Assembly (NCBI RefSeq): GCF_042660285.1
Contig: NZ_JBHSTP010000004.1
Span: 124,001-188,000, forward strand
Reading direction: 5' to 3'
DNA: 64,000 nt
Source: Luethyella okanaganae
GTDB taxonomy: Bacteria; Actinomycetota; Actinomycetes; Actinomycetales; Microbacteriaceae
Shown in pieces: positions 33,434 to 41,072 of the stretch. Below the pieces are notes generated by a model. The model was not told the origin of the DNA and ran no database searches. It saw only the letters and a list, made by a program, of their open reading frames with translations. Position 1 is the stretch's first letter. The number at the start of each line of letters is the position of its first letter. The translations under genes were made by a program, and so were the position numbers.

Positions 33434-34201
33434 ATGTCCGAGACAGAATCCTCCGGCTCCATCGATGTTGCCGGCCCCCGTCGCCCTGGATTCGTCTACC
33501 TCCTCGGACGTTCCGTGATCGCCCCGATAGCAAAACTCATATTCCGGCCCAGGATCACGGGGCGGGAGAACGTTCCGAAGCACGGTCCTGTCATCCTGGC
33601 AAGCAATCACCTGTCATTTATCGACAGTATCGTCATCCCGATCGCCGCCCCGCGACGGGTGCAGTTCCTGGCGAAGTCCCATTACTTCACCGGAACGGGC
33701 TTCACGGGATGGGTGTCGCGAAACTTCTTCACGGCCATCGGTGCTGTCAGCGTCGAGCGGGGCGCGGGGCAAGCCGCCCAGGCGGCCCTCGATCAGGGCA
33801 GGCGCATCCTCGACGGCGGCGACGCCTTCGCGCTCTACCCCGAAGGCACTCGGTCGCTCGATGGCCGTCTCTACCGTGGCCGCACCGGCATTGCCTGGCT
33901 CGCACTCACGACGGGGGCGATAGTCGTTCCCGTCGGACTCATCGGTACGCAGGAGATCCAGCCGGTCGGCGCGAAACTGCCCCGGGTGCGCAAAGTCACC
34001 GTGAGGTTCGGCGAGCCGCTCGACCTGCGCGTATACGGCTCCGCCGAGTCCGGAAAGGCTCGTCGTCTCGCGACCGACGAGATCATGACGGCGATCCAGA
34101 GACTCACCGGGCAGGAACTCGCCAACCAGTACAACGAGGCTCCACCATCCGGCACCCTGCAGAAGCTGGCTGACAGGGTGTTTCCCAAAGAACGTCTCTG
34201 A
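33434..34201 (+). CDS. 1-acyl-glycerol-3-phosphate acyltransferase
   Basis: 255 residues. The PlsC motif NHLSFIDS (H-x4-D) is at about residue 57. PEGTRS, with the phosphate-binding Gly/Arg, is near residue 138, and GAIVVPVGLIGTQ follows. It acylates lysophosphatidic acid at the membrane surface. The short, soluble form with a hydrophobic N-terminal patch (FVYLLGRSVIAPIAKLIF) is usual for actinobacteria. The start at 34 bp after the end of the divergent region is set by TAAGGT seven bases upstream. Confidence 0.9.
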   Translation: MSETESSGSIDVAGPRRPGFVYLLGRSVIAPIAKLIFRPRITGRENVPKHGPVILASNHLSFIDSIVIPIAAPRRVQFLAKSHYFTGTGFTGWVSRNFFTAIGAVSVERGAGQAAQAALDQGRRILDGGDAFALYPEGTRSLDGRLYRGRTGIAWLALTTGAIVVPVGLIGTQEIQPVGAKLPRVRKVTVRFGEPLDLRVYGSAESGKARRLATDEIMTAIQRLTGQELANQYNEAPPSGTLQKLADRVFPKERL

Positions 34202-34209
34202 TGACCGGG

Positions 34210-34215
34210 TAGGGT
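34210..34215 (+). promoter_or_regulatory. -10 box TAGGGT, leaderless start at 34223
   Basis: TAGGGT, seven bases, then the ATG at 34223. Confidence 0.5.
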
Positions 34216-34222
34216 CGACGGG

Positions 34223-35146
34223 ATGGACGCACGACCCCCGACCCGGCCACGCACCGGTCGCTCCGCTCGAATGAGACAGCGACTCGGCCTGCTGACCGCC
34301 GTGGTGCTGTCTCTCGGTCTCGCCCCGTTCGCGACGCAGGCCGCATACGCCGAGACCGACCCTGGATGGGCAGCTTTCGACGGAGAGGACTTCGACGCCG
34401 GACTCATCATCAGCGACGACAGCTTCTACAACGACACCGCGATGAGCGAGCGGGAGATCCAGGACTTCCTCAGATCCCAGCCGTGCACGCCCGAGGATCT
34501 TTCACCCTGCCTGAGCGTCTACCGGCAGAACACGACGACGCAGCCGGACCAGGGCACCCGACACTGCGCAGTGTACCGCGGGGCACGCGGCGAGCGGGCG
34601 AGCCGCATCGTCGCAAAGGTCGCCGAGGCCTGCGGCATCAGTCCCCGCGTGCTGCTCGTGCTGCTGCAGAAGGAGCAGTCGCTGCTGACCAGGCCGAGCG
34701 CCTACGGCTATCAGCGTGCGACCGGCTACGGCTGCCCGGACACCGCGGACTGCGATGCGAAGTACTTCGGCTTCTTCAACCAGGTGTACAACGCGGCGTG
34801 GCAGTTCCGGCAATACACGGAGCAGCCGGAGCGCGACTATCGCATCGGCACCGTCGACGTGCAGTACAACCCGGATCCGTCGTGCGGAGCCTCGACCGTG
34901 AGGATTCGCAACCAGGCGACGGCCAACCTCTACAACTACACGCCGTACCAGCCCAACGAGGCGGCGCTCTCCGATCTGACGGGCGATGGCGACGCGTGTT
35001 CGACGCACGGCAACCTCAACTTCTGGCTGCTGTACTCGAAATGGTTCGGCGACCCGCTCGCGGTGCGCTTCCCCGCCGTGTTCGGTCCCTGTGCCAATCT
35101 CGTCGGAGGTCACGGCTGCGAGCCGGATCTCTGGCCGCTTGCCTGA
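34223..35146 (+). CDS. secreted protein of unknown function
   Basis: 307 residues. The signal peptide is MDARPPTRPRTGRSARMRQR followed by a hydrophobic stretch (LGLLTAVVLSLGLAPFATQA) and a likely AYA cleavage. The mature part starts with acidic repeats (DGEDFDAGLIISDDSFYND). GISPRVLLVLLQKEQSLLTRPSAYGYQRATGYGCPD looks like the Glu-bearing helix region of lysozyme-like folds. Six Cys in the mature part suggest disulphides. Related secreted proteins exist in other actinobacteria but I know of no function. The start is supported by the leaderless promoter. Confidence 0.75.
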   Translation: MDARPPTRPRTGRSARMRQRLGLLTAVVLSLGLAPFATQAAYAETDPGWAAFDGEDFDAGLIISDDSFYNDTAMSEREIQDFLRSQPCTPEDLSPCLSVYRQNTTTQPDQGTRHCAVYRGARGERASRIVAKVAEACGISPRVLLVLLQKEQSLLTRPSAYGYQRATGYGCPDTADCDAKYFGFFNQVYNAAWQFRQYTEQPERDYRIGTVDVQYNPDPSCGASTVRIRNQATANLYNYTPYQPNEAALSDLTGDGDACSTHGNLNFWLLYSKWFGDPLAVRFPAVFGPCANLVGGHGCEPDLWPLA

Positions 35147-35168
35147 TGACCCCTCGGTCTGGCGAGCT

Positions 35169-35684
35169 CTAGGAGTTCGCGACGCCCGCATCGGCATGCT
35201 TCGAGCGGAAGCTTCGGGCCTTCTGCCGGTTGCCGCAGATCTCCATGCTGCACCAGGTGCGCGACCCGTTGCGGGACAGGTCGTAGAAAGCCTCCCGGCA
35301 GTCGTCGGCCGGGCAGAGCTTGACGCGAGCGAGGCGGCCCTGGACACCGAGGATCACGGCGGCGGCAAGAGCGGCTTCGGCGACCGTCGCCGCCTTAAGG
35401 CGTATCGTGCCGCCTGCGTACGACGGTTCGAGCATCACGGCAGGCAGTTTCGGATGCTCGCCCACGGCGAGTTCCCTGAGGGCATCGCGTGTCCGCTGAG
35501 CCTCGGAGAGGTCGCCGGGTTCCAGCCCGTGTTCTCCCGCCCAGGCGGCAAGGCCGGTCTTGTCGGCGATCGCATCCGTTCCGTCCTCGACATCGAGGGT
35601 GTTGAGAAAAGCGACAAGGAAGGTCTCGTCTGGTTCCGAGGCGACGGCACCGCCCTTTCTCGATTGATTTCCACCATCCTTCAT
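35169..35684 (-). CDS. CGNR zinc-finger / ABATE-domain regulator
   Basis: 171 residues. The C-terminal zinc finger is CPADDCREAFYDLSRN, followed by RTWCSMEICGNRQKAR, which contains the CGNR name motif. The N-terminal part (LVAFLNTLD... LRELA) is the ABATE stress-related domain. Such proteins are putative DNA-binding regulators. ATG at 35684 lies six bases after TACACT. The divergent spacer holds an array of GGTTAT half-sites that overlaps this promoter, so autoregulation is likely. Confidence 0.85.
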   Translation of the reverse strand: MKDGGNQSRKGGAVASEPDETFLVAFLNTLDVEDGTDAIADKTGLAAWAGEHGLEPGDLSEAQRTRDALRELAVGEHPKLPAVMLEPSYAGGTIRLKAATVAEAALAAAVILGVQGRLARVKLCPADDCREAFYDLSRNGSRTWCSMEICGNRQKARSFRSKHADAGVANS

Positions 35685-35690
35685 CTAACC

Positions 35691-35696
35691 AGTGTA
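35691..35696 (-). promoter_or_regulatory. -10 box TACACT, leaderless start of CGNR gene
   Basis: TACACT on the minus strand, six bases, then the ATG at 35684. It overlaps the first half-site of the operator array. Confidence 0.5.
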
Positions 35697-35741
35697 ACCG
35701 AAATAAAGGTTATGCTAATCTATAACCTGTGAAGTAGTTAT
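35694..35741. promoter_or_regulatory. operator array, four alternating half-sites at 14-bp steps
   Basis: GTAACC (35694), GGTTAT (35708), ATAACC (35722) and AGTTAT (35736) alternate in orientation with a constant 14-bp step and 8-bp gaps. The middle pair is a perfect inverted repeat, 35708..35727. The stretch is AT-rich in a GC-rich genome. Confidence 0.65.
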
Positions 35742-35775
35742 ATCGGTTACTGTCGAGTCGAAAGCAGGACGGGAC

Positions 35776-36033
35776 ATGCACCCTCTCGCCATCTGGGCCC
35801 TACACGCCGCGAGCCCGCTGGGACGCGAGCGCGAGGACACTGTCAACAGGAGGCGGCCCGAACGACTCGACGACGACCTCACTCCGCTCGAGCGCGACGG
35901 ACGCTGGGCCGCAGCGATCAGACGCTGGGCTGAGGCGGAGACGCTGGAGGCGGAAGCTCGCGCGGCCACAGAAGCGAGACAATCCGGGGAGCACGAGCCT
36001 TCGAACGCTACGAAGCCGTCGCCATCGTGGTGA
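35776..36033 (+). CDS. small hypothetical protein
   Basis: 85 residues, charged and helix-prone (LERDGRWAAAIRRWAEAETLEAEARAATEARQ), with no membrane segment. Codon third positions are mostly G/C, as in real genes here, and it starts 34 bp after the operator array. AGCAGGACGGG before the ATG is a weak ribosome binding site. It ends inside the 3' end of the convergent osmC gene. It could be a target of the CGNR regulator. Whether it is translated is uncertain. Confidence 0.45.
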   Translation: MHPLAIWALHAASPLGREREDTVNRRRPERLDDDLTPLERDGRWAAAIRRWAEAETLEAEARAATEARQSGEHEPSNATKPSPSW

Positions 36034-36487
36034 CGGCTTCGTGCTCGACCGGGAAGTTGACGGATGCTGCGATGAAGCACTTGCGCGCAGCCTCGGCGTG
36101 CAGACTCCCCGCGAGCTCGACCATCGACTCCGCAGCGACCACGACCAGTGGCCGCAGCGTCGCCGTCGTGAAACGACCTCCGCCGTCGAGTCCCGTCTCC
36201 ATCGTGCCGACGGCGTCGTCGCTGTAGCCGACCACGACGACCCTATTGCTCGCGGCGACATGCAGATACGAGAGCATGTGGCACTGGCTGAGCGCGGCGA
36301 GCAGGAGCTCCTCGGGATTCCAGCGGTCGCGATCTCCGTGGAACGTCGGATCGGACGAACCCTCGATCGCGTGCTTGCCCACGGCGGTCACGAGATGCTG
36401 CCGCCCGTAGTCACGATAGCCACTCGTTCCTGTTCCGCGATTCCCCGACCATTCGGTGCGCAGTGCGTAGTGATGGGGGTGGTTCAT
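36008..36487 (-). CDS. OsmC/Ohr-family peroxide-detoxifying protein
   Basis: 159 residues. The two redox Cys of the family are in LSQCHMLSYLHVA and ARKCFIAASVNFPV. WNPEELLLAALSQC is the typical central helix. The family reduces organic or fatty-acid hydroperoxides in the cytoplasm. ATG at 36487 follows AGGAGGTCCC. The gene ends overlapping the small ORF from the other side. Confidence 0.9.
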   Translation of the reverse strand: MNHPHHYALRTEWSGNRGTGTSGYRDYGRQHLVTAVGKHAIEGSSDPTFHGDRDRWNPEELLLAALSQCHMLSYLHVAASNRVVVVGYSDDAVGTMETGLDGGGRFTTATLRPLVVVAAESMVELAGSLHAEAARKCFIAASVNFPVEHEAVTTMATAS

Positions 36488-36585
36488 GGGACCTCCTGGT
36501 TTTCGGCGCGGCGGGCGACGGACTCGACACTGTAGGAATCTCGACACTGTAGGAATTCTGCGCTCAACGATAGGCTGGAAGCATC

Positions 36586-37965
36586 ATGACTGACACCTTG
36601 AACTCGCCTGCGCCCTCGATCGCTTCCGCTCCGGTGTACACCATCGCGCAGCAGCGCAAGATCGTGACCAGCATCCCCGGTCCGAGATCTGTCGAGCTGC
36701 AGCAGCGTCGCAATGCCGTCGTCTCCGGCGGGGTCTCCTCGGTCCTCCCCGTCTACATCGAGAAGGCCAACGGAGCCGTGCTCGTCGACGTCGACGGCAA
36801 CCAGTTCATCGACTTCGGCGCCGGCATCGGCGTCACGACGATTGGCCACACCGAGGCCAGTGTCGTCGCAGCCGCCACCGGACAGCTCCAGGACGTCATC
36901 CACACGCTCTTCACCATCACTCCGTACGAGGCGTACGTGCGCGTCGCCGAGTTGCTCGCCGAACACACACCCGGCGACTTCGCCAAGAAGACCGTGCTCG
37001 TAAACTCGGGCGCAGAGGCCGTCGAGAACGGCGTGAAGATCGCCCGCAAGTACACGGGGCGCCGGGCCGTAGCCGTGCTCGACCACGCTTACCATGGCCG
37101 CACCAACCTCACGATGGCCATGAACTACAAGGCCATGCCCTACGCGGCCGGATTCGGCCCGCTCGCCGGCGACGTCTACCACGCTCCCAGCAGCTATCCA
37201 TACCACGACGGTCTGAACGGTGCGGATGCCGCCACCCGCACGATCGCCTACCTCGAGAAGGTCATCGGGGCGAGCGATCTCGCCTGTCTGGTCGTGGAGC
37301 CTATTCAGGGCGAGGGCGGCTTCATGGTGCCGGCCGACGGCTACCTTACGGCTCTTCAGGAGTGGTGCACCGCCAACGGCGTGGTCATGATCGCCGACGA
37401 GATCCAGAGCGGCATGGCCCGCACCGGCCACTACTACGCCTCGGAGATCTTCGGGTGGGTTCCGGATCTCGTGCTCACGGCCAAGGGCATCGCGGGCGGC
37501 CTGCCGCTCGCGGCCGTCACCGGCCGCGCCGAGATCATGGACTCGTCCCAGCCCGGTGGCCTCGGCGGAACCTTCGGCGGCAACCCTGTCGCTTGCGCCG
37601 CCGCGGTCGCCGTCTTCGAGTCGATCGAACGGAACGGGCTGCTCACCGAGGGGCGCCGCATCGGCCGCACCCTGACAGCCGGCCTCGAGGCGCTCAAAGC
37701 CACGTACGACGTGATCGGCGAGGTCCGTGGCCACGGTGCCATGATCGCCATCGAACTCGTGCAGCCGGGCACCCGCGGAACGACGAAGGTGCCGAATGCC
37801 GCCGCCGTGACGCACATCGCGAACTTCGCCGCAGAGCGCGGCGTGCTCCTGCTCACCGCAGGAACCTACGGCAACGTGCTCCGCTTCCTGCCGAGCCTCG
37901 CCGTCACCGACGAACTCATCGCCGACGGCCTCTCCGTTATCGACGAGGCATTCGCCGCGCTGTAG
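36586..37965 (+). CDS. gabT: 4-aminobutyrate transaminase
   Basis: GabT transfers the amino group of GABA to 2-oxoglutarate. The 459-residue class III aminotransferase has VNSGAEAVENGVKIARKYTGR, DHAYHGRTNLTMAMN, VVEPIQGEGGF and the PLP Lys in VLTAKGIAGGLPLAAV (about residue 299). ATG at 36586 lies nine bases after TAGGCT at 36571..36576, so the leader is only a few bases. A succinate-semialdehyde dehydrogenase is not adjacent. A tandem duplication spans the stop, followed by a strong hairpin. Confidence 0.93.
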   Translation: MTDTLNSPAPSIASAPVYTIAQQRKIVTSIPGPRSVELQQRRNAVVSGGVSSVLPVYIEKANGAVLVDVDGNQFIDFGAGIGVTTIGHTEASVVAAATGQLQDVIHTLFTITPYEAYVRVAELLAEHTPGDFAKKTVLVNSGAEAVENGVKIARKYTGRRAVAVLDHAYHGRTNLTMAMNYKAMPYAAGFGPLAGDVYHAPSSYPYHDGLNGADAATRTIAYLEKVIGASDLACLVVEPIQGEGGFMVPADGYLTALQEWCTANGVVMIADEIQSGMARTGHYYASEIFGWVPDLVLTAKGIAGGLPLAAVTGRAEIMDSSQPGGLGGTFGGNPVACAAAVAVFESIERNGLLTEGRRIGRTLTAGLEALKATYDVIGEVRGHGAMIAIELVQPGTRGTTKVPNAAAVTHIANFAAERGVLLLTAGTYGNVLRFLPSLAVTDELIADGLSVIDEAFAAL

Positions 37966-37978
37966 ACGCGCTGTAGAC
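37957..37978. repeat. 11-bp tandem duplication across the gabT stop
   Basis: GCGCTGTAGAC twice in tandem (37957..37967 and 37968..37978). The first copy contains the TAG stop at 37963..37965. Confidence 0.95.
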
Positions 37979-37991
37979 ACGCCACAAGGAA

Positions 37992-38019
37992 CTGCCGAGG
38001 AGCGCGCGCTCCTCGGCAG
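37992..38019. terminator. perfect 14+14 bp hairpin after gabT
   Basis: CTGCCGAGGAGCGC is followed immediately by its reverse complement, 27 bp past the gabT stop. There is no T-run. It also lies at the 3' side of the convergent VapA-like gene and may serve both. Confidence 0.8.
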
Positions 38020-38109
38020 CCGTTGCCTGGCCAGAACCGGCACCGACTCGAATCGGCGACGGTTGAGGCAGCGGCATCCGGGCTCGATAGGGGCCAAGCC
38101 CAGTTGCGC

Positions 38110-38637
38110 CTAGATCGACCAGTTGCCCGTGCCGCCCCCGACGCCCACTACCGTCGACACCGAGCCCGCGTGCAGGCTCCCCAGCAGATTCGCATCCGAA
38201 TCGAAGAAATTGATGTTGGTGTAGACAGGAGTCGCGTTGACCTGGAAGTTCGTCGTATCGCTGTACAGACGAGCAAGGTCGTTCGTGTAGAGATCGCCGA
38301 GGAACGCACCGGCTCCCGGGGTGAAGACCCCGCCGCCGTTACCGACGAATTTCTCGCCGCTACCGTCCTTGCTGTCGATCTGGACGCGTGTGTAAAGCAG
38401 TCCGCCTATGACAGCCCCGGATACCGGATACGACTCGCCGGCCGGATCCTGGCCCGCCGGATCCTGAGCGGCCGAATCCTGAGCGGCCGCGCTCTTAACG
38501 GATGACGCCTGCGCGGTCGCGACCTCCGGCGGGACTCCCGTCGAGGTAGCCGCCTGCGCTGGCGCAGCAGCGGCGATTGCGCCGACGAGCGCGAGCCCGA
38601 CGCCGAGAGAGAGTGCACTGCGAATTGACTTGTTCAT
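38110..38637 (-). CDS. secreted VapA/VapB-family (R. equi virulence-associated) protein
   Basis: 175 residues. It has a signal peptide (MNKSIRSALSLGVGLALVGA, cleavage after AQA) and a short linker of Ala-Gln-Asp repeats, then a ~105-residue C-terminal domain. That domain contains PGAGAFLGDLYTNDLARLY, TNINFFDSDANLLGSL and STVVGVGGGTGNW. From memory, R. equi VapA has PGAGALWGTLFTSDLQRLY, NINFFDSSGGFLG and VVGVGGGSGSW at the same positions. In Rhodococcus these proteins act on host endolysosome membranes. AAGGAG precedes the ATG at 38637, so expression should be strong. No other virulence gene is near, so its role here is unknown. Confidence 0.85.
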   Translation of the reverse strand: MNKSIRSALSLGVGLALVGAIAAAAPAQAATSTGVPPEVATAQASSVKSAAAQDSAAQDPAGQDPAGESYPVSGAVIGGLLYTRVQIDSKDGSGEKFVGNGGGVFTPGAGAFLGDLYTNDLARLYSDTTNFQVNATPVYTNINFFDSDANLLGSLHAGSVSTVVGVGGGTGNWSI

Positions 38638-38935
38638 TTCTTTACTCCTTTTCCGATAGCTGTCCGCGGAAGCGGCCGAGCAGTTCTCGACCAGCGGGAC
38701 GCTTGTGGCGCCCCTCCTCGACCACCGCATGTGCGCGGCCTGGCGAGCTTCAGAACCGTCGATCGACGGTCGAAGACCGGGTCGTCGTTCGCGCGAACAC
38801 GATCGATGGTAGGCAGCGCCGAAGAAGGGCCGCAGCAAGTCTGAACGGTGCCGGATCGAGCTCCGAGGCGGCGTCCAGGCTGGGGGCTGCGGCGAGAACG
38901 CGAACGGTTCGGTAGCGTTGCATGGTGCGGTCGCG
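38638..38935. other. divergent spacer, vapA-like / asparaginase
   Basis: About 300 bp with no gene. It contains the ribosome binding site of the VapA-like gene at its left edge, a 16-bp palindrome in the middle and a TAGCGT -10-like box at 38913..38918 for the asparaginase. Confidence 0.7.
38755..38770. promoter_or_regulatory. 16-bp perfect palindrome, candidate operator
   Basis: ACCGTCGATCGACGGT is its own reverse complement. It lies about 120 bp upstream of the VapA-like start in the divergent spacer. Confidence 0.4.
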
Positions 38936-39952
38936 ATGACCGCCGCGATGAAGGGAAAGCACGTGCCCGAGACGTTCACAATTGCGGATGCCGTCGAGCT
39001 GGCCGTCGTGGAACGGAGCGGCTTCGTCGAGTCCCGTCATGCAGGCTCCGCCATCGTCATCTCCGCGGACGGTGCGGTGCTACGCTCGCTCGGCGATGTG
39101 ACGACCCCGATCTTCCCACGCTCATGCCTTAAGCCGTTCCAGGCCGTTGCCATCATGTCGAGCGGTGTGACGCTGCGCGGCGAAGACGCTGCGATCGCTA
39201 CCGCCAGCCACACGGGAACGACACGGCACGTCGAACTCGCACGTGGCCTGCTCGCCCGCGCGGGAATCCCCGAGGCCGCCCTCGCCTGCCCTCCTGCCAT
39301 GCCGCAGGACTCCGAATCCCGCGACGTCGTCGTCCGGACCGGCGGAGGCAAGCAGCGGGTCTACATGAATTGCTCGGGCAAGCATGCGGCGATGCTGCTC
39401 GCCTGCGCCCAGAACGGCTGGCCGCTCGATGGCTACCTCGAGCCGGAGCATCCGCTGCAGAAACGCATCCTCGACGTCATCGAACGCTTCACGGGCGAAC
39501 GCCCCTCGGCAAGCGGAGTCGACGGCTGCGGCGCCCCCGTGCACGCGATCTCGCTCACAGCACTAGCCCGAGGCATCCAGCGCGTCGCGACCTCGACGCC
39601 ATCCTCGCCATTCGCGATCTTCCGCGAGGCCGGCGTGCTCGCAGAGGCCGTTCGCGAGAGCGGCTGGGTCATCGCGGGACCCGGAGAGCCCGACACCCTC
39701 GTGATCGAACGGCTCGGTGTCTTCGCCAAGACCGGCGCGGAAGGCGTCATGGTCATGACAGCGCAGAACGGCACGACGGTCGCGCTGAAGATCCTCGACG
39801 GCTCCCTGCGCGCCGCGACCATCGTTGGGCTGACTCTGCTCGCGGACGCCGGCTCGATCGAACGTTCGGCCGTTGGCGCGCTCGCACCCGACCTCGGCCT
39901 CGGCATCCACGGCGGCGACGCCGTCATCGGGCGCATCCGCGCCACGGTCTGA
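38936..39952 (+). CDS. L-asparaginase II family (Rhizobium type)
   Basis: 338 residues. VERSGFVESRHAGSAIVISADG, TPIFPRSCLKPFQA, ASHTGTTRHVELA and VYMNCSGKHAAMLLACAQNGW are the conserved blocks of this family, which hydrolyses asparagine and is unrelated to the E. coli enzyme. The start is uncertain: ATG at 38936 or 38948, with GTG at 38963 also possible. TAGCGT ends 17 bp before the first. It groups with gabT, polyamine uptake and alanine dehydrogenase, all nitrogen-related. Confidence 0.88.
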   Translation: MTAAMKGKHVPETFTIADAVELAVVERSGFVESRHAGSAIVISADGAVLRSLGDVTTPIFPRSCLKPFQAVAIMSSGVTLRGEDAAIATASHTGTTRHVELARGLLARAGIPEAALACPPAMPQDSESRDVVVRTGGGKQRVYMNCSGKHAAMLLACAQNGWPLDGYLEPEHPLQKRILDVIERFTGERPSASGVDGCGAPVHAISLTALARGIQRVATSTPSSPFAIFREAGVLAEAVRESGWVIAGPGEPDTLVIERLGVFAKTGAEGVMVMTAQNGTTVALKILDGSLRAATIVGLTLLADAGSIERSAVGALAPDLGLGIHGGDAVIGRIRATV

Positions 39953-40010
39953 ATCGCCCCGCGCATCGGCGCACGTCACCGCCTCGCACGGCTTCCCCAG
40001 CTACAGCCTC

Positions 40011-40115
40011 CGCGCAGTTTCCCCGCGCAGTCTCCCCCGCGCAGTCTCCCCCGCGCAGTCTCCCCCGCGCAGTCTCCCCCGCGCAGTCTCCCCTGCGCAG
40101 TCTCCCCCGCGCACC
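40011..40115. repeat. 14-bp tandem repeat between convergent genes
   Basis: Seven to eight copies of CGCGCAGTCTCCCC in head-to-tail order. The first is 13 bp and one has a T for C. It lies 58 bp after the asparaginase stop and 63 bp before the potC stop and codes for nothing plausible. Confidence 0.95.
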
Positions 40116-40178
40116 CCCGTCCTGTGCGCTCACGCTCGCATCGTCTCATTCGCCAGAGCCAGCGCTTCCCGTTGTGCG

Positions 40179-41072
40179 CTAGCCGAGCAGCCGCCGCCTC
40201 CGCGCCGCCCGCGATACCTGCGTCGAGATCACGATCACGAGCGCGAGGACGAACACCGCGGAGGCGATGACGTTCGCCTCCGCGGGGATCCCGCGCGACG
40301 CCGAGATGTAGATGTACTTCGGGAACGTCATGACCGAGCCGGAGTTGAAGTTGGTGATGATGAAGTCGTCGAAGCTCAGCGAGAACGACAGCAGCGCGGC
40401 GGCCAGAATCCCCGGCAGCAGGAGCGGGAACGTGATGCGCCAGAACACCTGCCGTGGCGATCCGTAGAGATCGCGCCCAGCCTCCTCGAGGGCCGGGTCG
40501 AGACTCGCCACGCGCGCTTTGACCGTCACGACGACGAAGCTGATGCAGAACATCGTGTGCGCCAGGATGATCGTGAGCATGGCCTTCGGCACGCCTGCGG
40601 CGAGGAACTGGGCGGCGAGTCCTGCACCGAGCACCACCTCGGGCGTCGCCATCGGCAGGAACAGCAGCAGGCTGATCGCGGAGCGCGCCCGGAAGCGGTA
40701 CCGCACGAGCGCGAGCGCGATCATCGTGCCGAGCGTCGTGGCGACGACGGTGGCGACGACGCCGATCACGATGCTGTTGCCGAAGGCCTCGCATACCGCG
40801 CCGCCCTGCACATTGCAGACGTTGAGCCACTTGTCGAGGGTGAAGCCGCGCCAGGAGATGTTCGACTTGATCGAGTCGTTGAACGAGAACACGAAGGTGT
40901 ACACGATCGGCACGAGCAGGAAGACGAACGCCAGGACTGTGTAGAGCGGCAGCAACCACCTCCCCAGGGAGAAGCCTGTGCGAGACTCGCGCTGACGCGG
41001 TCCCGGCCGCAAGGTCTCCTCCGTCGCTATGAGCCCGCCGACGACCGCACCAGCCTGTCCTTCGCCACTCAC
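40179..41072 (-). CDS. potC: spermidine/putrescine ABC permease, PotC type
   Basis: 297 residues with about six transmembrane helices. The permease EAA loop is EEAGRDLYGSPRQVFWRITFPLLLPG. This subunit pairs with PotB to form the channel for polyamine import. GTG at 41072 overlaps the potB stop by four bases. It is the last gene of the potDABC operon. Confidence 0.9.
   Translation of the reverse strand: MSGEGQAGAVVGGLIATEETLRPGPRQRESRTGFSLGRWLLPLYTVLAFVFLLVPIVYTFVFSFNDSIKSNISWRGFTLDKWLNVCNVQGGAVCEAFGNSIVIGVVATVVATTLGTMIALALVRYRFRARSAISLLLFLPMATPEVVLGAGLAAQFLAAGVPKAMLTIILAHTMFCISFVVVTVKARVASLDPALEEAGRDLYGSPRQVFWRITFPLLLPGILAAALLSFSLSFDDFIITNFNSGSVMTFPKYIYISASRGIPAEANVIASAVFVLALVIVISTQVSRAARRRRLLG

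Noticed and set aside
40011..40115. Possible CRISPR-like array
   Set aside because: 14-bp head-to-tail copies without spacers.
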